Below, in pieces: positions 61,661 to 64,000 of a DNA stretch of 64,000 nucleotides. Every line of letters begins with the position of its first letter. Position 1 is the stretch's first letter. The DNA is from Algoriphagus sp. AGSA1 (GTDB lineage: Bacteria > Bacteroidota > Bacteroidia > Cytophagales > Cyclobacteriaceae): positions 30,376 through 94,375 of the forward strand of contig NZ_JAJUWR010000025.1 in assembly GCF_021390545.1 (NCBI RefSeq), written 5' to 3'. The notes beneath the pieces were generated by a model. That model was not told the origin of the DNA and made no database searches. It was given only the letters and a program-made list of their open reading frames with translations. The translations under genes and the position numbers were made by a program.

Positions 61661-63190
61661 ATGAAAAAATCAATTCTATGCGCCTTATTACTGGGTCTTG
61701 GGGGCCTGGCGAAAGCTCAGGATTCCCAGGATCTAAGTAAATATCCCGCACCTGTCACATTCACCAACGAACAGGACCATGCAAATATGCAGCAGCAACT
61801 GGGGATCACAGTGCTGAGACCTGGTCCAAGTGGAAATGAAGCCGCACCAAACGCAGCGAATTATGATGAATCAAAGGCCAATCCTTGCCCCGAACTTCCT
61901 GATATTCTCACTACCAATGATGGGAGAACAGTCAGCTCAGAAGATATGTGGTGGGAAATCCGGAGACCTGAACTCGTCGATGCGCTGGAACGGGAAGTGT
62001 ATGGAAAACTCCCTAAAAATATACCTTCTGTTAAATGGGACGTAAAAATCACAGACAGGGAATTTGTAGCCAGAACTCCAGTCATCGCTAAGCAAATCAT
62101 AGGTCATGTGGACAACAGTTCGTATCCACTGATCAATGTGGACATCAATATGATACTAGTCGTTCCTGCAAATGCTAAAGGACCAGTACCTGTTTTGATG
62201 ATGTTTGGGCGTCCTTCCTTTCCGGCACCTGCCCAGCCAAGTGGAGAGGATATGGAGATATTGAATTCATCTTTTAAAGAAATGATGATCAAGAATGATC
62301 CTTCAATAAAAGCTATTTTTGATAAATATCCTGCATATACTCCGGTCACCAGGCTCCCCGGTCCTAATTTCTTTGCACCGCCTGTAAGTGGGGATTCCCC
62401 ACCTACCGAACAATTGCTAGCAGCTGGTTGGGGATATCTGACCATAGATCCTAGTAGCATCCAAGCTGACAACCATGCGGGGATCACACGGGGCATCATC
62501 GGATTGGTGAACAAAGGTCAGCCCCGTTCTCCAGAAGACTGGGGAGCACTTCGGGCTTGGGCCTGGGGAGCTGCAAGAGCATTGGATTATCTGGAAACTG
62601 ACTCCTTGGTGGATTCTAAAAAGGTCGGGATCGAGGGAGTTTCCAGATACGGAAAAGCTGCTTTGGTGACTATGGCCTTTGAACCAAGATTTGCCACAGC
62701 TTTGATCGGCTCTTCAGGAAAAGGAGGAACCACACTCCATCGACGGGTTTTTGGCGAGGCCGTGGAAAGTCTGACTGGTGGAGAAAACTACTGGATGGCC
62801 GGGAATTATATGAAATATGGTGCTGATGAATCTGGGTTTGGAAGGTTGGATGGCTGTGATTTGCCGGTAGATTCCCATGATATGCTTGCCCTCTGTGCTC
62901 CCAGACCAGTTTTTGTGAGCTATGGTATTCCTGAAAAAGGAGATGCCAAATGGTTGGACCAAAAAGGGAGTTATATGGCTGTAGTTGCTGCTGGGGCTGC
63001 TTATAAGTTTTTGGGAGCTTCAGACCTTGGAGTATCCAATGATTACATGAAAGAAGAAATGCCACCCTATAATACAGATATGTTGGACGGAGATCTGGCT
63101 TGGAGACAGCATGATGGCGGACACACAGATGCCCCTAATATGCAGTATTTTATTCCATGGGCCAATCGGGTGTTGGGGCATAAGAAGTAA
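61661..63190 (+). CDS. Glucuronoyl esterase-like hydrolase (CE15 type), exported
   Basis: A 509-aa secreted alpha/beta hydrolase. Signal peptide to about residue 19 (GLGGLAKAQ). The nucleophile is Ser328 in G-V-S-R-Y-G-K, matching the G-C-S-R-x-G-K motif of CE15 with Val for Cys. The catalytic His is probably in WRQHDGGHTDAPN near residue 485. The family splits ester links between lignin and glucuronoxylan. Length and the loop PVTRLPGPNFFAPP suit the bacterial CE15 group. Nearby genes are unrelated. With the GH5 gene it suggests use of plant material. Confidence 0.85.
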   Translation: MKKSILCALLLGLGGLAKAQDSQDLSKYPAPVTFTNEQDHANMQQQLGITVLRPGPSGNEAAPNAANYDESKANPCPELPDILTTNDGRTVSSEDMWWEIRRPELVDALEREVYGKLPKNIPSVKWDVKITDREFVARTPVIAKQIIGHVDNSSYPLINVDINMILVVPANAKGPVPVLMMFGRPSFPAPAQPSGEDMEILNSSFKEMMIKNDPSIKAIFDKYPAYTPVTRLPGPNFFAPPVSGDSPPTEQLLAAGWGYLTIDPSSIQADNHAGITRGIIGLVNKGQPRSPEDWGALRAWAWGAARALDYLETDSLVDSKKVGIEGVSRYGKAALVTMAFEPRFATALIGSSGKGGTTLHRRVFGEAVESLTGGENYWMAGNYMKYGADESGFGRLDGCDLPVDSHDMLALCAPRPVFVSYGIPEKGDAKWLDQKGSYMAVVAAGAAYKFLGASDLGVSNDYMKEEMPPYNTDMLDGDLAWRQHDGGHTDAPNMQYFIPWANRVLGHKK

Positions 63191-63228
63191 TTATATGTTA
63201 GTTTTGTCATACTATCATAGCAAAGCTC

Positions 63229-63483
63229 ATGTTTGAAGGACCGGATTACCCAGCATCTATCACTGAAGATCTTTTTGAGTCTTGGCTCGAAGAAGGGAGG
63301 GAGAGTAAAATCTCCTATCACTATATGCTTATAGTCTGGAATGTGTACGATGAACAGTACCTCCCCGTGTATGTAGAAAACCGTGGACAGATCAAGAACT
63401 ATGAGGTATATCCAGAAGCAAAGGGTTCGGAAGCCTTGGTTGCAGTGTATGATTTATATTCGGAAAGTAGGATAGCCTTGTAA
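63229..63483 (+). CDS. Small conserved-looking hypothetical protein
   Basis: An 84-aa soluble protein, acidic (MFEGPDYPASITEDLFESWLEEGRE), without signal peptide. The mid part YHYMLIVWNVYDEQYLPVYVENRGQIKNYE looks like a beta-rich domain. No family was recognised. It lies 38 bp after the esterase gene, in the same direction, and uses normal codons. Confidence 0.6.
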   Translation: MFEGPDYPASITEDLFESWLEEGRESKISYHYMLIVWNVYDEQYLPVYVENRGQIKNYEVYPEAKGSEALVAVYDLYSESRIAL

Positions 63484-63645
63484 GATTTTAAGCATTAAAA
63501 AGGTAATCCCAAGCCTAATCTGTTGTTTTCATCCGATTAATTAGCTGGCATTTTGAGGTATAAATATTTCCTACCCTTTGCGTCTTGTCCCACATACGAT
63601 TATACTACATGCCAACGCAGGCTTTCCATTGATCAATCTGTTGAT

Positions 63646-63760
63646 TTTGATTAATATCGGCCATGCCTACGGCATTTAGGCAAAATCGTTACACCCTTAT
63701 TAGCCAGCCATTGAAATGGCTGGCTAAAACATCGGCCATGCCTACGGCATTGTAATCAAA
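63646..63760. repeat. REP-like palindromic repeat element
   Basis: A symmetric element of about 115 bp. Outer arms TTTGATTA (63646) and TAATCAAA (63753). Inside are two identical 21-bp copies (63656-63676 and 63731-63751) each containing the palindrome ATGCC-TAC-GGCAT. Between them is a perfect 11-bp hairpin (TAGCCAGCCAT-TGAA-ATGGCTGGCTA, 63701-63726). Such units are typical of REP elements mobilised by IS200-type transposases; no transposase lies in the window. The rest of 63484-64000 shows no gene. Confidence 0.75.
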
Positions 63761-64000
63761 GCAATTTACTGCTTGCACACTTGTTTTATATACCGTACCC
63801 ATCTTTAGTGTTGACACCTCACACCTGGGGAGGGTTATTCTTATTTCCTATGATTTATACCTCTCTAACTTTAAAAAAGCCTGTTTCTTGTTATACCTTC
63901 TCTATAAAAAAGAATAGATAAAACCATATAAATCAAACGCTTATATTCAATAGACATTTTATTTAAATCATTATTGCTGTGGATTAAGCTCATCTTTACA

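Noticed and set aside
63656..63751. Possible CRISPR array
   Set aside because: Only two repeat copies, each internally palindromic, with a perfect hairpin as the spacer; fits a REP-like element and no cas genes are present.

Overview
The window looks like a chromosomal segment of a free-living Bacteroidota bacterium, most likely a cytophagal member of the Cyclobacteriaceae (Algoriphagus-like). Supporting signs are 6-bladed beta-propeller lipoproteins, a gliding-motility gldC gene, a TonB receptor with a carboxypeptidase-regulatory domain, DUF3098, DUF4920, DUF983 and DUF2147 proteins, a SerB-SerA fusion, TTG-N19/20-TAnnTTTG promoters and few Shine-Dalgarno sequences. Placement below phylum level is inference. 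No phage, plasmid, origin or CRISPR array was seen. One insertion sequence is present.

Layout. 1-1.8 kb: sbcC (cut by the window edge) and sbcD. 1.85-4.7 kb: a decayed rlpA-like copy, two tiny exported peptides sharing a C-x-G-x-G-E-x-C motif, a beta-propeller lipoprotein and an intact rlpA-like gene; the two rlpA loci share a 73-bp perfect repeat. 4.8-12.1 kb: an RND efflux operon with one adaptor and two permeases. 12.2-18.4 kb: two more beta-propeller lipoproteins, a DUF4143 ATPase with a 21-bp inverted repeat over its start codon, an outer-membrane beta-barrel protein and a GH5 glycosidase. 18.6-20.35 kb: an insertion sequence with a DDE transposase and an AbrB-like small protein, abutting a 5'-truncated carboxypeptidase-regulatory-domain gene followed by a TlpA-like lipoprotein.

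23.4-28.3 kb: the SerB-SerA fusion, DUF4920, DUF983 and a BCCT transporter. 28.4-33.6 kb: a TetR-ABC-HlyD-TolC export operon whose ABC protein has lost most ATPase motifs except Walker A. 34-40.4 kb: 1-Cys peroxiredoxin, then an arsenosugar-type cluster (AhpD-like protein, ArsS radical SAM, two glycosyltransferases) with an embedded DUF6134-like protein and a two-domain VOC protein, facing a GAPDH gene. 40.5-40.75 kb: two identical tRNA-Glu genes with a consensus promoter.

40.9-48.2 kb: a beta-propeller/HEAT/cytochrome c lipoprotein, a PIG-L deacetylase and a TonB-dependent receptor. 48.5-54.7 kb, minus strand: gldC, both subunits of a 3-oxoacid CoA-transferase, and the housekeeping run ftsX-DUF3098-uppP-truB-ribF, with pdeM upstream. 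55.3-57.9 kb: metY-metX behind a SAM-I riboswitch. 58.3-63.5 kb: a PRC-barrel protein, a MobA-like/XdhC pair, a DUF6155-like protein, a CE15 glucuronoyl esterase and a small hypothetical. The last 0.5 kb holds a REP-like palindromic element.

The GH5 and CE15 enzymes fit breakdown of plant or algal polysaccharide. The most unusual loci are the Cys-motif peptide pair beside a propeller lipoprotein, the rlpA duplication with a conserved hairpin, the IS with an AbrB-like passenger and repeated half-sites, the degenerate ABC exporter, and the enlarged arsenosugar cluster.
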